Shown in pieces: positions 8,318 through 17,933 of a DNA stretch of 64,000 nt. A program made the translations under genes and the position numbers. The stretch's first letter is position 1, and the number at the start of each line of letters is the position of its first letter. Origin of the DNA: a bacterium. GTDB lineage: Bacteria > AUK180. The stretch is from positions 53,191 through 117,190 of the forward strand of contig JAGLGN010000023.1 of assembly GCA_023144005.1 (NCBI GenBank), given 5' to 3'. The notes beneath the pieces were generated by a model, which was given only the letters and a program-made list of their open reading frames with translations, was not told the origin of the DNA and ran no database searches.

Positions 8318-10588
8318 TCACTTCACCGTAAGATCCACCAATTGCAGTCCCTTTGGCTGGATCAGGATCAAGAAATCATCATATATCTCAAGGTTGATAA
8401 TATCTCCGCCCTCCTGCTTTGCGCGGAAGGTTTCCATATTATAGGTATTCATAGAGAGCTTCATCACCTTGCGCTCCCCGTTTGCGAGGAAGATATAGCC
8501 GCCGCTTTGTTTCAGGAGATTGAATGGCGGGCCGATCTGGAAATCGGATATGCGCTTCAGCACTTTGCCCCTTTTTATATCGAAAATATTAAGAATATTT
8601 TTTCCTTCTTCTTTTGAAAGGTATGTAAGGTATCTGTCAGTGTAATCCATGAGGCTGACCTTGCCTGACTTATATTTGGTATTCCACATCTTTCGGCCGG
8701 TATTATAATTGGCAAGTCCGATATTTCCAAGGCCGAAGATATTTGATCCGGTCTGTGAAACGAATTTGAAATTCGAATATCTCTGTTTTGTGATGGGGTC
8801 CATGTGCCCTTTTTTGAACACGGCTTCCATGCGGTCAACATCGAAAATGATCATCGTATCCTCACTTCCCACATAAAGCGACGAATGCTTCTTATTCAAA
8901 AAGAATATCTTCTTGGAGGTAAGTCCCTCACTGGAAGTTATCATCTTTGCCTTTCGCCCTTCGAGTGTAAAGATCGATACGCCCTTTGATGTTCCGATGT
9001 ATATTTTATTGCGGTACTTCACGCTTGGGGAAATATAATTTAATCCCCCTCCGGCTGCAATGATATTTTTAGAGTCCCTGGTTATCAGGTTTACGAGTTC
9101 GACTTTTCCCCCGGTAAAAAAGATCCACAGATACTTGTCAGCGGGGATGATCTTTGCTACTATCATCTGATTGTCGTCAGCGAATTCAAAGAGCTTCTTC
9201 ATAGAGAAATCATCAGAATTATATTTGTAGATCGCCAGATTGGAAGCCAGGTAAAAATCCCTGTCGATCTTCGTTCCCATATTAAAGAGCTCGTCCTTGC
9301 CGGATAATTCATCCTTTGATATGAAGGTGTATTTGATGCTCTCTTTCAGATCAGCGATCTTCTGCATATAAGGGGACTCCGGAAATATTGAAATGAAGTC
9401 GATCACCTCATCGTAGGCATCCCTTTTTCTCCGTATCTTCACAAGATTTTCAATGTAATAGTAATAAGCGTCGTCCCTTACTTTATACTCACCTTCCATT
9501 TTCAATATCTCGGTCAGGATCGGGAGTTTTTCAAGTACGGCAGAATTGTTAATGGCCTGATAATACTTTGCCAAAGCGGAATTATCCTCTTGCATATTCT
9601 CATTGAGAAATTCGTACTGCGCCTTTAAATATTCATCATTAGCGGTCAATTCGCTATTGTGCCTCAAAAGCCCCATGATACGATTAAACGGCGGGGAGGC
9701 AAAATTCAGAGTATCTTTGGTAAAGGACAGCAGATCGGATGTATCAAGTTCTCCGTAAATAGCAAAAAGTGTTTCATAGGAGTTGAGCATCTCCTCTTCC
9801 AATCCAAGATATCTAGCTCCGATAAGTTTGAATTTGTGAAACTCCATAGACTTCTTATAATCTTCAAATTCAACCCTCTGTAAAAACTCCATTCCCTTTT
9901 CGATCTCGCTCTTGTCCTGTCCTGACGAGCAGGCGATGAGGCTTTGACCCGCCCGGAGGTAGAACATCGATCGTATCCTTCCGGCAGGAGTTTTTGAAAC
10001 ATTTTTCTCGAAATACTCCGCCTTTGGAGAGTGATACGATATGGACTCCACCATATTTGCCGCCATGTCCCATCTCAGGCCTATGGCAATCGCGAATATC
10101 GCTGCAAGCAAAAAGATACCGAGCAGGCGGTTTTTGATAAAGCTGGCGAACTTAGAGCGTTGAAGGACAAATGCCAGGAGGAATCCCGTAAAGGCGATAT
10201 AGAACGGTACAATAAAATTACCGGAAAGAAAGATCACACGCATGGTATGCATGGAGATAAGCATTTTCAAGCTGATACCGGAGAAGAGAAAGAAAACAAC
10301 TTTATCTATCATGATGAAGAGCAGCAGAAATATGAACAGAAGGAACAAACTGGTCAAGAATCTGAGATTGATCTTTGAAGGCGGAAGGTCAAATTTTTTC
10401 TTGTCGACCTTGAAGATGTAATTGATGAGAAAATACTCAAGAAGTATTATCACCAGCAATAACGGCAATCCACCTAATACAAAGGAGGAAGTGGAGATTA
10501 AAAGAAGCCCTTTGGGGCTAATTGCAAAATATAATACCCACATCAATACCAGAACAGCGATCGAGGTTCCTGTGGCAATCAAAAACAT
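8318..10588 (-). CDS. Large membrane-anchored protein with helical-repeat and propeller-like regions
   Basis: This 756-aa protein has about five predicted membrane helices in the first 175 residues (for example residues 3-25, 33-55 and 78-100). A helix-rich, TPR-like region follows (roughly 190-400). The beta-rich C-terminal half (410-756) contains repeats of the type 'YIGTSKG…', 'YVGSEDT…' and 'LFGLGNIG…', suggestive of a beta-propeller. I recognise no enzyme motif. The topology suggests a sensor or scaffold with an exposed propeller. The gene is the first of a minus-strand unit with lipA, read from an AGGGAGGG site just upstream of the ATG at 10586-10588. It is divergent from mraZ. Confidence 0.6.
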   Translation of the reverse strand: MFLIATGTSIAVLVLMWVLYFAISPKGLLLISTSSFVLGGLPLLLVIILLEYFLINYIFKVDKKKFDLPPSKINLRFLTSLFLLFIFLLLFIMIDKVVFFLFSGISLKMLISMHTMRVIFLSGNFIVPFYIAFTGFLLAFVLQRSKFASFIKNRLLGIFLLAAIFAIAIGLRWDMAANMVESISYHSPKAEYFEKNVSKTPAGRIRSMFYLRAGQSLIACSSGQDKSEIEKGMEFLQRVEFEDYKKSMEFHKFKLIGARYLGLEEEMLNSYETLFAIYGELDTSDLLSFTKDTLNFASPPFNRIMGLLRHNSELTANDEYLKAQYEFLNENMQEDNSALAKYYQAINNSAVLEKLPILTEILKMEGEYKVRDDAYYYYIENLVKIRRKRDAYDEVIDFISIFPESPYMQKIADLKESIKYTFISKDELSGKDELFNMGTKIDRDFYLASNLAIYKYNSDDFSMKKLFEFADDNQMIVAKIIPADKYLWIFFTGGKVELVNLITRDSKNIIAAGGGLNYISPSVKYRNKIYIGTSKGVSIFTLEGRKAKMITSSEGLTSKKIFFLNKKHSSLYVGSEDTMIIFDVDRMEAVFKKGHMDPITKQRYSNFKFVSQTGSNIFGLGNIGLANYNTGRKMWNTKYKSGKVSLMDYTDRYLTYLSKEEGKNILNIFDIKRGKVLKRISDFQIGPPFNLLKQSGGYIFLANGERKVMKLSMNTYNMETFRAKQEGGDIINLEIYDDFLILIQPKGLQLVDLTVK

Positions 10589-10673
10589 ATGTCCCTCCCT
10601 TAAAAGTACTTGGATTTGTTTTTAGTACCTATATAGTGAATATATCCCGCAACCCCCGACATATAGTTTATCC

Positions 10674-10735
10674 GTGGTAAAAAGTGGTAGGAAATGGTAG
10701 GTTGTGTGGAATTGGTGGTAGATTTATTGTATAAT
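10674..10735 (+). promoter_or_regulatory. MraZ operator repeats overlapping the dcw promoter
   Basis: TGGTA occurs at 10675, 10685, 10695 and 10716, with a degenerate TGTGG at 10705. This gives a 10-11 bp phased array of five units of the form (A)AAGTGGTAG. MraZ is known to bind short, about 10-bp-phased TGGG- or AAAGTG-type repeats upstream of its own gene. The array ends just before TATAAT (10730-10735), with a weak TGGAAT at -35 (10707-10712, 17-bp spacing). Bound MraZ would therefore cover the promoter. Confidence 0.75.
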
Positions 10736-10831
10736 GCTACCGGAAATAAGGGACATAAACGTGAATATAAGTACATCTGCATTTATTTTAAGTTTTATTG
10801 CCGGAAAAGTCAAATTAAGGAGGGTCTGCAA

Positions 10832-11302
10832 ATGAAGTTCAGAGGAAATTATTCCTACTCTATAGATTCCAAAGGAAGGGTCATGCTGCCGAATGAGATC
10901 AGAAGCGTAATGACCGAGCGTTCAATAGACCGATTTGTCGTCCTTCCCGGATTCTCTGTTGATTACAAGTATCTCTTTATCCTCCCCAAAGATTTTTCCA
11001 ATACAATCGAATCTAAACTGGAGTCACTTAAATTCTTTGATGTCAAGGCACAGCAGATCTTCACCTTTTTCTTTGGTAACTCTTTCGAGGTCCAGGCCGA
11101 CGGACAGGGACGAATCCGCATCCCGTCCGGCCTTGTAGCAAAATTCGGTTTTGCCAAGGAAGTCGTCATCACAGGTGAGGGAGATTTCCTGAAGCTCTGG
11201 ATACCCGAGGATTACAAGCAGATGATGGAAAAGGAGTTTACCGGTGATATGGAGAATATCACGGATATTCTGAACTCTATCAATGAGAAGTATGACATAT
11301 GA
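10832..11302 (+). CDS. mraZ: Transcriptional regulator MraZ
   Basis: This 156-aa protein is made of two tandem SpoVT/AbrB-like MraZ units. The first contains the DSKGRVMLPNEIR block and the second the QADGQGRIRIPSGL block, each carrying the family's DxxGR…P pattern. It forms a ring that represses or tunes its own dcw operon through the repeats at 10674-10720. The ATG at 10832 follows AAGGAGGG (10817-10824). An upstream in-frame ATG at 10694 lies inside the operator array and is rejected as a start. It is the first gene of a continuous division/cell-wall operon and overlaps rsmH by 4 nt. Confidence 0.95.
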   Translation: MKFRGNYSYSIDSKGRVMLPNEIRSVMTERSIDRFVVLPGFSVDYKYLFILPKDFSNTIESKLESLKFFDVKAQQIFTFFFGNSFEVQADGQGRIRIPSGLVAKFGFAKEVVITGEGDFLKLWIPEDYKQMMEKEFTGDMENITDILNSINEKYDI

Positions 11303-12159
11303 TGGTAACACATATCCCGGTCCTAAAGGAAGAGATACTTCAGCTCATCAGGGATCACGCCACCATAAAAAGTTTCTGTGACTGTACATTGGGTGAAGGC
11401 GGTCATACCCGTTTTTTGAAAGATGAGCTTGAAGGCTGGACATTTTCCGGCTTCGACCGGGATTCACTGATCATCGAGGCCGCTTTAAAAAGAATCGGAA
11501 ATGATGTTGATGTGATCAATGATTCCTATGAGAATGTGGATAAGTATCCCGCATCTGACTCCGGTGTATTCCTTTTGGACCTGGGTATCAGCATGTTCCA
11601 TTATAAGGACTCAAAGCGCGGATTTACATTTACCAAGCCGGAAGAACCCCTTGATATGAGATACTCGCATATCTCCGGCCCTACCGCCGCGGATATATTA
11701 AATGAATATACTCCCATTCAACTCGAGACCATGCTGATGGATAATGCGGATATCTATCGTCCGGGTTTTTTTATAGAAAAGATCATGAAAACACGGAAGG
11801 AAACACCCTTCTCTACGGTGTCGGACCTGCTTTCACTTTTTCCATCTCATGGGAAGGTCAGGGGTAATCACCCTCTCACCTTATTTTTTCAGGCCCTTCG
11901 CATCGAGGTCAATCAGGAGTTCAATCACCTGGAGACCTTTTTAAGTAAAATGAATATATTTCCGCGGTCCGACGCACTGTTTATATTCATCTCGTACCAT
12001 TCGGGTGAGGACAGAAGGATCAAGCAGAGTTTCCGTGAGATGAGGGACGCCAACAGGCTAAAGATCATAAATAAAAGGGTAGTTAAGCCCGCGTGGGAGG
12101 AAGTGCAGAAAAACAGAGCCTCCCGTTCCGCCAAATTGCGCGCGGGTATCATCATATGA
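11299..12159 (+). CDS. rsmH: 16S rRNA (cytosine1402-N4)-methyltransferase RsmH
   Basis: This 286-aa, SAM-dependent enzyme methylates N4 of C1402 in the 16S P-site. Visible family features are HIPVL (5-9), CDCTLGEGGHTRFL (SAM loop, about 27-40), FLLDLGISMFHYKD (the normal LLDLGVSSxQxD) and the GKVRGNHPLTLFFQALRIEVN segment. The normal 'SSxQ' reads SMFH here, a mild deviation. It is slightly shorter than the usual 300-310 aa. ATG codons at 11299 and 11302 are adjacent; the first overlaps the mraZ stop. Confidence 0.93.
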   Translation: MMVTHIPVLKEEILQLIRDHATIKSFCDCTLGEGGHTRFLKDELEGWTFSGFDRDSLIIEAALKRIGNDVDVINDSYENVDKYPASDSGVFLLDLGISMFHYKDSKRGFTFTKPEEPLDMRYSHISGPTAADILNEYTPIQLETMLMDNADIYRPGFFIEKIMKTRKETPFSTVSDLLSLFPSHGKVRGNHPLTLFFQALRIEVNQEFNHLETFLSKMNIFPRSDALFIFISYHSGEDRRIKQSFREMRDANRLKIINKRVVKPAWEEVQKNRASRSAKLRAGIII

Positions 12160-12425
12160 ACAAAAAAAAGCGATTGTTCTGGGGGCTCATTTTATTATTT
12201 GTCCTCATGTTCACATATATAAATTTTCAGATCAACAGCCGGATCAATTATTACACGATCTCGGTGAAGGAAAAACAATTGGAGCAATTAAAAGATTTTC
12301 GCCGCAAGCTGCTTCTTGAATATTATGTACTCTTTGACTATAAATATGTTGAAAAGGCCGCCCGTGAGAAGCTTGGATTTGACTACTCCGGGATACATAA
12401 GGATGTGAGGCTGGTAGTTGAATAA
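12156..12425 (+). CDS. ftsL: FtsL-like division protein
   Basis: This 89-aa bitopic protein has a short basic cytoplasmic end (MNKKKR), one membrane helix (residues 8-24) and then a heptad-rich coiled coil (about 30-60) with YVEKAAREKLGF. That last motif is typical of the periplasmic end of FtsL/DivIC proteins. FtsL scaffolds FtsB/FtsQ and activates the FtsW-FtsI synthase. Sequence conservation in this family is poor, so the call rests on topology plus the fixed dcw position between rsmH and ftsI. The ATG at 12156 overlaps the rsmH stop by 4 nt. Confidence 0.8.
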   Translation: MNKKKRLFWGLILLFVLMFTYINFQINSRINYYTISVKEKQLEQLKDFRRKLLLEYYVLFDYKYVEKAAREKLGFDYSGIHKDVRLVVE

Positions 12426-14190
12426 ATTAAGATTGAGTATAATCATAGGCCTTATCGTGCTCTTCTGGGGCTATATAATGTTCTCTTATGTGAAATTAAT
12501 TGCCAATAAGAGCAAAAAACGAAGCCCGTATACCGAAATACAATTGGCGCCCCGTGGAGATATCCTGGATTCCGAAGGCAAGATCATCGCGACTTCTGTT
12601 GCTCTTTTTTCATCATATTTTTATACAGCGAGATCATCTCAAGAAGAAGTGGAATATATAAGAAGAGCTATTTCAAGGGTTCTTGTCCAGCGCGGCTTCA
12701 AGCGCAGCCTGATAAGAGACTTCAATTACCGCTGCGGAGAATATGCCCGTAAACACCGCACCTTTGAGTTCATCAGCGGCGAGCTGGACCTTGATATTCA
12801 TGAAGAAATAATCCGCAGTCTTGCCGACGGCGATGTTGAGATAATGGACTTGAGAGGAAAGATCTATTCAAAGAAGAACTATAGGAGGTTTTATCCCTTT
12901 GGAAAACGATTCGGTTCGATACTGGGATATATTGACCAGAAAGGGAATCCTCCATACGGCCTTGAAAAAGCGTACAATGAAAGTTTGAAGGGCCGGGAAG
13001 GCATATATTTCAAAAATTCCGTTATCTCCGCTGTCGGCGGCAGATGGGGAAAGGTAAAATGGGTTGAGGAGCCGCAGAATGGGGAAGAGGTCAAACTGAC
13101 CATCGATACGGTCCTGCAGGACTTGAGTTACCGATTCCTGGGTGACGCGGTAAAGAAATACGATGCGGTTTCCGGTTGTGCCGTGGTCATTGAGACCGAA
13201 ACGGGAAAGATCCGTGCCTTTGTGAACTACCCTAGTTTTGACCCTAATAATTATTCCTCTTATTCCATTTCGCTTTTTCAGAACACCGGAGTTTCATCTT
13301 TGCTGGAAGTTGGGTCGGTAATGAAACCCCTGGTCGTCGGCTATCTGATGGACTACACCGATGCCTCGGGCAGAAAATTCATGAAGCCATCCGATAAATA
13401 TTACTGCGAAAAAGGAAAATATAAGATCCCCACGGGGAGAAAGACCAGGGTGATAGAAGATTCTGAGAAATTCAAAACATTGGACATCGCGGACATTCTG
13501 GCGCATTCATCCAATATCGGCATGGCTAAGATCATGCAGAAGTATGAAGAAAAAGGCGACAAGCTCGGCCTTTACAGATATCTGATATCGCTTCTGAACC
13601 TTAAAAGAAGTATAAAGATCGATATTCCGGGATATCAAAAGGGTGTTTTGAAGCATTATAATAAGTGGACCAAAAATTACTCGATGATCTCCTTTGCCAT
13701 CGGCCATGAGATATCGGCCCCTTTCATTAATTTTGTGATGGCATTCAATACCATTCCCGCCAATGGAAAGCTCCTGCGGCCTCTTCTCAAAGAGAGTGAT
13801 CCTGTCGAGGCCTTTGAAAACAGTATATTTTCGGCCGCGACCGCCGAATTCCTTCAGAAAGCGATGGCGCTGGTGGTTGATGAGGGTACCGGAAAGAATA
13901 TCAGGAACGCCCGCATAGGATTTGCGGGAAAAACAGGAACAGCAAGAAAGTGGGACAGAGAATCGGCCTCCTATTCCAAGGAGAAGTACCTGGCCTCTTT
14001 CATCGGATATTTCCCGAGAGAGAACCCCAAATATACCATAGGGGTTTTTGTAGACGAGCCAAAAGAATCCATTTACGGCGGATCGGTTGCCGCGCCCGTA
14101 TTCAAACAGATCGCGGAGCGGCTCTACCATATGGAATTGAATAAAACCACTTATATATTCAGGGAGAAAGACATTGCAGCTTCAAAATAG
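12418..14190 (+). CDS. ftsI: Division-specific peptidoglycan transpeptidase (PBP3/FtsI type)
   Basis: This 590-aa class B penicillin-binding protein has an N-terminal membrane anchor (about 7-27), a pedestal dimerisation domain beginning at APRGDILDSEG, and a C-terminal transpeptidase. The active-site motifs are S300-V-M-K303, S364-S-N366 and K505-T-G-T508. It cross-links septal peptidoglycan with FtsW. The start is TTG at 12418, overlapping the end of ftsL by 8 nt, with GTGAGG upstream. No earlier start exists without leaving the frame, and the next ATG would remove most of the anchor. It has no PASTA domains. Confidence 0.93.
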   Translation: MNKLRLSIIIGLIVLFWGYIMFSYVKLIANKSKKRSPYTEIQLAPRGDILDSEGKIIATSVALFSSYFYTARSSQEEVEYIRRAISRVLVQRGFKRSLIRDFNYRCGEYARKHRTFEFISGELDLDIHEEIIRSLADGDVEIMDLRGKIYSKKNYRRFYPFGKRFGSILGYIDQKGNPPYGLEKAYNESLKGREGIYFKNSVISAVGGRWGKVKWVEEPQNGEEVKLTIDTVLQDLSYRFLGDAVKKYDAVSGCAVVIETETGKIRAFVNYPSFDPNNYSSYSISLFQNTGVSSLLEVGSVMKPLVVGYLMDYTDASGRKFMKPSDKYYCEKGKYKIPTGRKTRVIEDSEKFKTLDIADILAHSSNIGMAKIMQKYEEKGDKLGLYRYLISLLNLKRSIKIDIPGYQKGVLKHYNKWTKNYSMISFAIGHEISAPFINFVMAFNTIPANGKLLRPLLKESDPVEAFENSIFSAATAEFLQKAMALVVDEGTGKNIRNARIGFAGKTGTARKWDRESASYSKEKYLASFIGYFPRENPKYTIGVFVDEPKESIYGGSVAAPVFKQIAERLYHMELNKTTYIFREKDIAASK

Positions 14191-15604
14191 AATGAAAAAA
14201 TACGGACTTGATTTTTCACCCTCCTCCATTGAAATGGATTCCAGAAAGATCATTCCCGGCTCGGTCTTCGTTGCCGTAAAGGGAAGGTTCTATGACGGCC
14301 ATGATTATGTTTCTCAAGCCATAGAGAACGGCGCCAAAGCCGTTGCGGGAGAGATGGTGTACCCCGGAAGGCGAAAGGGGATCATATTTGTGAAAACGCC
14401 GAAGATATCAGAATATATGAACTCTCTTGCCTACGATCTGTACAGGGATAATCTTGAAAAGATGGATCTCTTCGGAGTTACGGGAACAAATGGAAAGACA
14501 TCGACGGTCTATTTCCTTCACTCCATCTTCAATCATGCCGCGCAGAAATGCTCCCTTACCGGAACCGTCGAGAATTTGATCGGAAAAGAGCACATTCCCT
14601 CGGTCAATACCACTCCGTTCGCTCCGGAACTCTTCAAAATACTCAGCAGATCATTTGATCTTGGATTTCATACCTGCGCCATGGAAATATCCTCGCATTC
14701 CCTGAAGGAAGACCGCATTCACGGCCTTGAATTCTCGGGAGGCATCTTCACCAATATCACGGCCGACCATATGGATTATCACGGGAGCATGGATGATTAT
14801 ATCAATTCAAAGATGCTAATATTCTCAAAGATGAGAAATTCCGCTCCGATGATAATAAATATTGATGACCCGCTTCTGGCAAAGAATGAAATGATAAAAA
14901 AGTATGCGAATACGGTGACCTTCGGGCAAAAGGGTGATTTCACAATTAAAGAGACAAGCCTGTCAAGCTCCAATGCCTCGTACACATTCATACATCAGAC
15001 AAAGCCCTATGATGTCGAATTAAAATTAAGCGGTAGCTTTGCGGTATATAACAGCTTAGGCGCAATCGCATTGGCGGTGGCAAAGGGGATGTCCGTGAAA
15101 ACAGCGGTCGAAGGTGCGGAAAAACTGAAAATGGTCCCCGGCCGTTTTCAGGCGATAAGAATGGGGAATATCACCGTGATCGTGGATTATGCCCACACTC
15201 CGGACGCCTTGGAAAAACTTCTCGCATCCGTGAAACAGCTTCAGCATGAGAGCATCATTACGGTCTTCGGTGCCGGCGGTGACAGGGATAATTCAAAACG
15301 GCCCCTTATGGGAAAGGCGGTTGAGAAGTTTTCCGATCTTATGATAGTAACATCTGATAATCCAAGAACAGAGGATCCGGAACATATCATTGACGACATA
15401 CTGAAAGGGGTTTCCGATACGGCCGCCTGTAAAAAAATAACAGACAGAAGAGAAGCGATAAGATATGCTGTCAAGAGCGCAAAGGAAGGAGATATTGTCA
15501 TCATCGCCGGCAAGGGGCATGAAGATTATCAGATACTGGGGAATAACAAGGTCCATTTTTCCGACCTTGAAGAAGTTAAGAGGATATTCAATGAAAATAA
15601 ATAA
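14174..15604 (+). CDS. murE: UDP-MurNAc-tripeptide synthetase
   Basis: This 476-aa Mur ligase adds the third peptide residue. The P-loop is GVTGTNGKTS (101-110). The substrate-selecting motif is D395-N-P-R398, which characterises enzymes that use meso-diaminopimelate rather than lysine. This is the direct evidence for a DAP-type wall in this organism. A TTG at 14174 preceded by AGGGAG fits best. The next in-frame ATG (14192) has no ribosome site and would give a product shorter by six residues. It overlaps ftsI by 17 nt. Confidence 0.95.
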   Translation: MQLQNRMKKYGLDFSPSSIEMDSRKIIPGSVFVAVKGRFYDGHDYVSQAIENGAKAVAGEMVYPGRRKGIIFVKTPKISEYMNSLAYDLYRDNLEKMDLFGVTGTNGKTSTVYFLHSIFNHAAQKCSLTGTVENLIGKEHIPSVNTTPFAPELFKILSRSFDLGFHTCAMEISSHSLKEDRIHGLEFSGGIFTNITADHMDYHGSMDDYINSKMLIFSKMRNSAPMIINIDDPLLAKNEMIKKYANTVTFGQKGDFTIKETSLSSSNASYTFIHQTKPYDVELKLSGSFAVYNSLGAIALAVAKGMSVKTAVEGAEKLKMVPGRFQAIRMGNITVIVDYAHTPDALEKLLASVKQLQHESIITVFGAGGDRDNSKRPLMGKAVEKFSDLMIVTSDNPRTEDPEHIIDDILKGVSDTAACKKITDRREAIRYAVKSAKEGDIVIIAGKGHEDYQILGNNKVHFSDLEEVKRIFNENK

Positions 15605-16853
15605 AGCATTATCCAAATTGTGGGATCATTCGGGGATAAAGAAGATAAAGGGCATATCGACAGATAGCCGTACCATCAGGAGCGGAGAACTTTTCGTTCC
15701 CTTGACCGGCGACAATTTCAATGGCCATAAATTTATTAAGGCGGCCTTGAAAAGGGGTGCGAAGCTATACCTTTATTCCGAGGAAGAACATAAAGGCCCC
15801 AAAGGTATCAAGGTCGAAGATACGCTTGAGGCCTATTGCCTTATTGCTCTTGAGTACAGAAAAGCCGTAGGCTGCAATGTCGTGGGGATAACCGGCTCCA
15901 CGGGTAAAACAACTACAAAGAACCTCCTTCACGACATACTGGACAGCGCGGGGAAAAAGGTACACTCGACCTATTCAAATGAAAATAATATGATCGGTGT
16001 TCCGAAAACCATTCTTGCGATGCCGGAGGATACTCAATATCTGATCCTGGAAATGGGCACCAATCATTTCGGAGAGATAGAGGCCGAGACAATGGCGTCC
16101 AGCCCGGATGTGGGAATGATCGTCAATATCGGCCCGTCGCATCTTGAATTCTTCGGCGACCTTCAGGGAATATACAGAGAAAAGACCACTTTATTGAGAG
16201 AGGTGCTCAAGAAAGAGGGAAAGGTATTTGTTCCGAACGACCCGATGTTCGAGGAATTTTTCGGACTTGACAATGTTTTTACTGTTGACGGTGAGATCCG
16301 CGGCGGAAAGCTTTTTATGGAACTCCCATTTGAGTTCTCCATGTCCTTGAGTTCCGTGACCGCTTTTTACCATCATAATATTCTTTTCGCAGCTGCCGCT
16401 GCAATAGGTTTCGGCATTGACGATAAGGATGTGGAAGACGCCATATTATCACATCGCTTCATAAGGATGAGCGAGTTCGAGTGGAATGGGAAGACGGTAA
16501 TAGATGATTCGTACAATGCCAATCCCGTATCGTATGAAAAAGCGCTGAGATACCTCTTCTCACTAAAGGGAAGAAAAGCCCTTGTGATCGGGAGAATGCT
16601 GGAAATGGGCGATAGTGAAAAGATTTATGAGCAAGAGATATTCTCATTCATAGAGTCCAATACCCCTTCACTTGTAATAGCAAAGGGCAGCTTCGCGACC
16701 GATATACCGAATGACTGGATACGGGCAAAAAAGCAGGCAAAGATACTTGATATCCTCAAGAAGAGATCAGATGAGTATGACATAGTATTTCTCAAGGGTT
16801 CACACGGAACCGAGGTTTACAAGGTGGCTAAGCTTATGGAAAAGGAGATCTAA
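15591..16853 (+). CDS. murF: UDP-MurNAc-tripeptide:D-Ala-D-Ala ligase
   Basis: This 420-aa Mur ligase completes the pentapeptide by adding D-Ala-D-Ala. It shows the N-terminal fold (ISTDSRTIRSGELFVPL, 22-38), the ATP loop GITGSTGKTT (99-108) and the central YSNENNMIGVPKTI block found in MurF. The C-terminal domain has DSYNANP. The ATG at 15591 lies 14 nt inside murE and is served by an AGAGGA site. A longer in-frame extension upstream is ruled out by that site and by alignment of the N-terminus with the family. Confidence 0.94.
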   Translation: MKINKALSKLWDHSGIKKIKGISTDSRTIRSGELFVPLTGDNFNGHKFIKAALKRGAKLYLYSEEEHKGPKGIKVEDTLEAYCLIALEYRKAVGCNVVGITGSTGKTTTKNLLHDILDSAGKKVHSTYSNENNMIGVPKTILAMPEDTQYLILEMGTNHFGEIEAETMASSPDVGMIVNIGPSHLEFFGDLQGIYREKTTLLREVLKKEGKVFVPNDPMFEEFFGLDNVFTVDGEIRGGKLFMELPFEFSMSLSSVTAFYHHNILFAAAAAIGFGIDDKDVEDAILSHRFIRMSEFEWNGKTVIDDSYNANPVSYEKALRYLFSLKGRKALVIGRMLEMGDSEKIYEQEIFSFIESNTPSLVIAKGSFATDIPNDWIRAKKQAKILDILKKRSDEYDIVFLKGSHGTEVYKVAKLMEKEI

Positions 16854-17933
16854 ATGTTCTATTTTCTCTTTGAACTTCTTTATAATGAGGAAACCGCTTT
16901 CCGCTTTTTGCGTATCTTCAAATATATTACCATAAGAACCGGCGGTGCATTTGTTACAGCTCTTCTGATCTTCCTGATATTCGGCAACGGTATGCTCAAA
17001 TTTCTAAGAAAGAGAAAATTCGGCGACAAGGTCAAGGATTATTTTGAAGGTAAGCGGGATTCAAAGGAAGGTACTCCTACGATGGGCGGGATATTCATTT
17101 ATTTCGTGACCATGGTAACGGTACTTCTTTGGGGAAATCTTTCTAATCCGTATATTCTCGTGTTCATTCTCGGGACCACGCTGTCTTTTGCTGTCGGTTT
17201 TCTGGATGATCTGGTCAAGCTGAAGAACGGCAACGGTATTTCCGCCAGAGTAAAATTTCTGCTGCTCACGGTCTCCGCCGTCATAGTCGCCTTCTGCTTG
17301 AATCTGATACCCTCATTTGAGACCACGGTCCTTATTCCGATATTCAAAGATGTCCGCATTCAGTTAGGGATATATTATTATCTATTTATGGTGATAATTC
17401 TCCTGGCTACCTCAAACGCGGTGAACCTTTCCGACGGTATGGACGGCCTTGCGGCTTCATTATCAATGATATCATTTTTTACATTGGCGCTGATCGCCTA
17501 TTTCACCGGCAATGCGATATACTCGGGTTATTTGAACATACCCTTCATCGCCGATATAGGTGAGCTCACTGTTTTTGCCGGCGCTATTGTAGGAGTATGT
17601 CTGGGTTTCCTCTGGTATAATTTTTACCCCGCCCAGGTTTTCATGGGGGATTCAGGTTCACTTCAATTGGGCTTTTCCATGGGTTTGATGAGCGTAATGG
17701 TCAAACAGGAGCTTCTCCTGCTGATCTTCGGCGGTATTTTCCTTATGGAGACATTATCGGTAATTATTCAGGTGTCGGGCTTTAAGCTATTTGGCAAAAG
17801 AGCGTTCAAGATGGCACCCCTGCATCATCATTATGAAAAACGAAATATCCCGGAATCCAAAGTAGTCATAAGATTCGTGATCATTTCAATAGTGCTTTCC
17901 ATAATCGCTCTGGCTACTATAAAGGTAAGGTAA
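16854..17933 (+). CDS. mraY: Phospho-MurNAc-pentapeptide transferase (lipid I synthase)
   Basis: This 359-aa integral membrane protein has about ten helices. It transfers phospho-MurNAc-pentapeptide to undecaprenyl phosphate. Diagnostic blocks are KEGTPTMGG (substrate loop), the Asp pair in VGFLDDLVKL, NLSDGMDGLA (catalytic Asp/Mg), MGDSGSLQLG and the cytoplasmic APLHHHYE histidine loop. It follows murF with no gap. Length and motifs are all standard. Confidence 0.96.
   Translation: MFYFLFELLYNEETAFRFLRIFKYITIRTGGAFVTALLIFLIFGNGMLKFLRKRKFGDKVKDYFEGKRDSKEGTPTMGGIFIYFVTMVTVLLWGNLSNPYILVFILGTTLSFAVGFLDDLVKLKNGNGISARVKFLLLTVSAVIVAFCLNLIPSFETTVLIPIFKDVRIQLGIYYYLFMVIILLATSNAVNLSDGMDGLAASLSMISFFTLALIAYFTGNAIYSGYLNIPFIADIGELTVFAGAIVGVCLGFLWYNFYPAQVFMGDSGSLQLGFSMGLMSVMVKQELLLLIFGGIFLMETLSVIIQVSGFKLFGKRAFKMAPLHHHYEKRNIPESKVVIRFVIISIVLSIIALATIKVR

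Noticed and set aside
13507..14130. 207-codon minus-strand frame antisense to ftsI
   Set aside because: It lies opposite a gene with intact catalytic motifs and has no ribosome site or recognisable domain.
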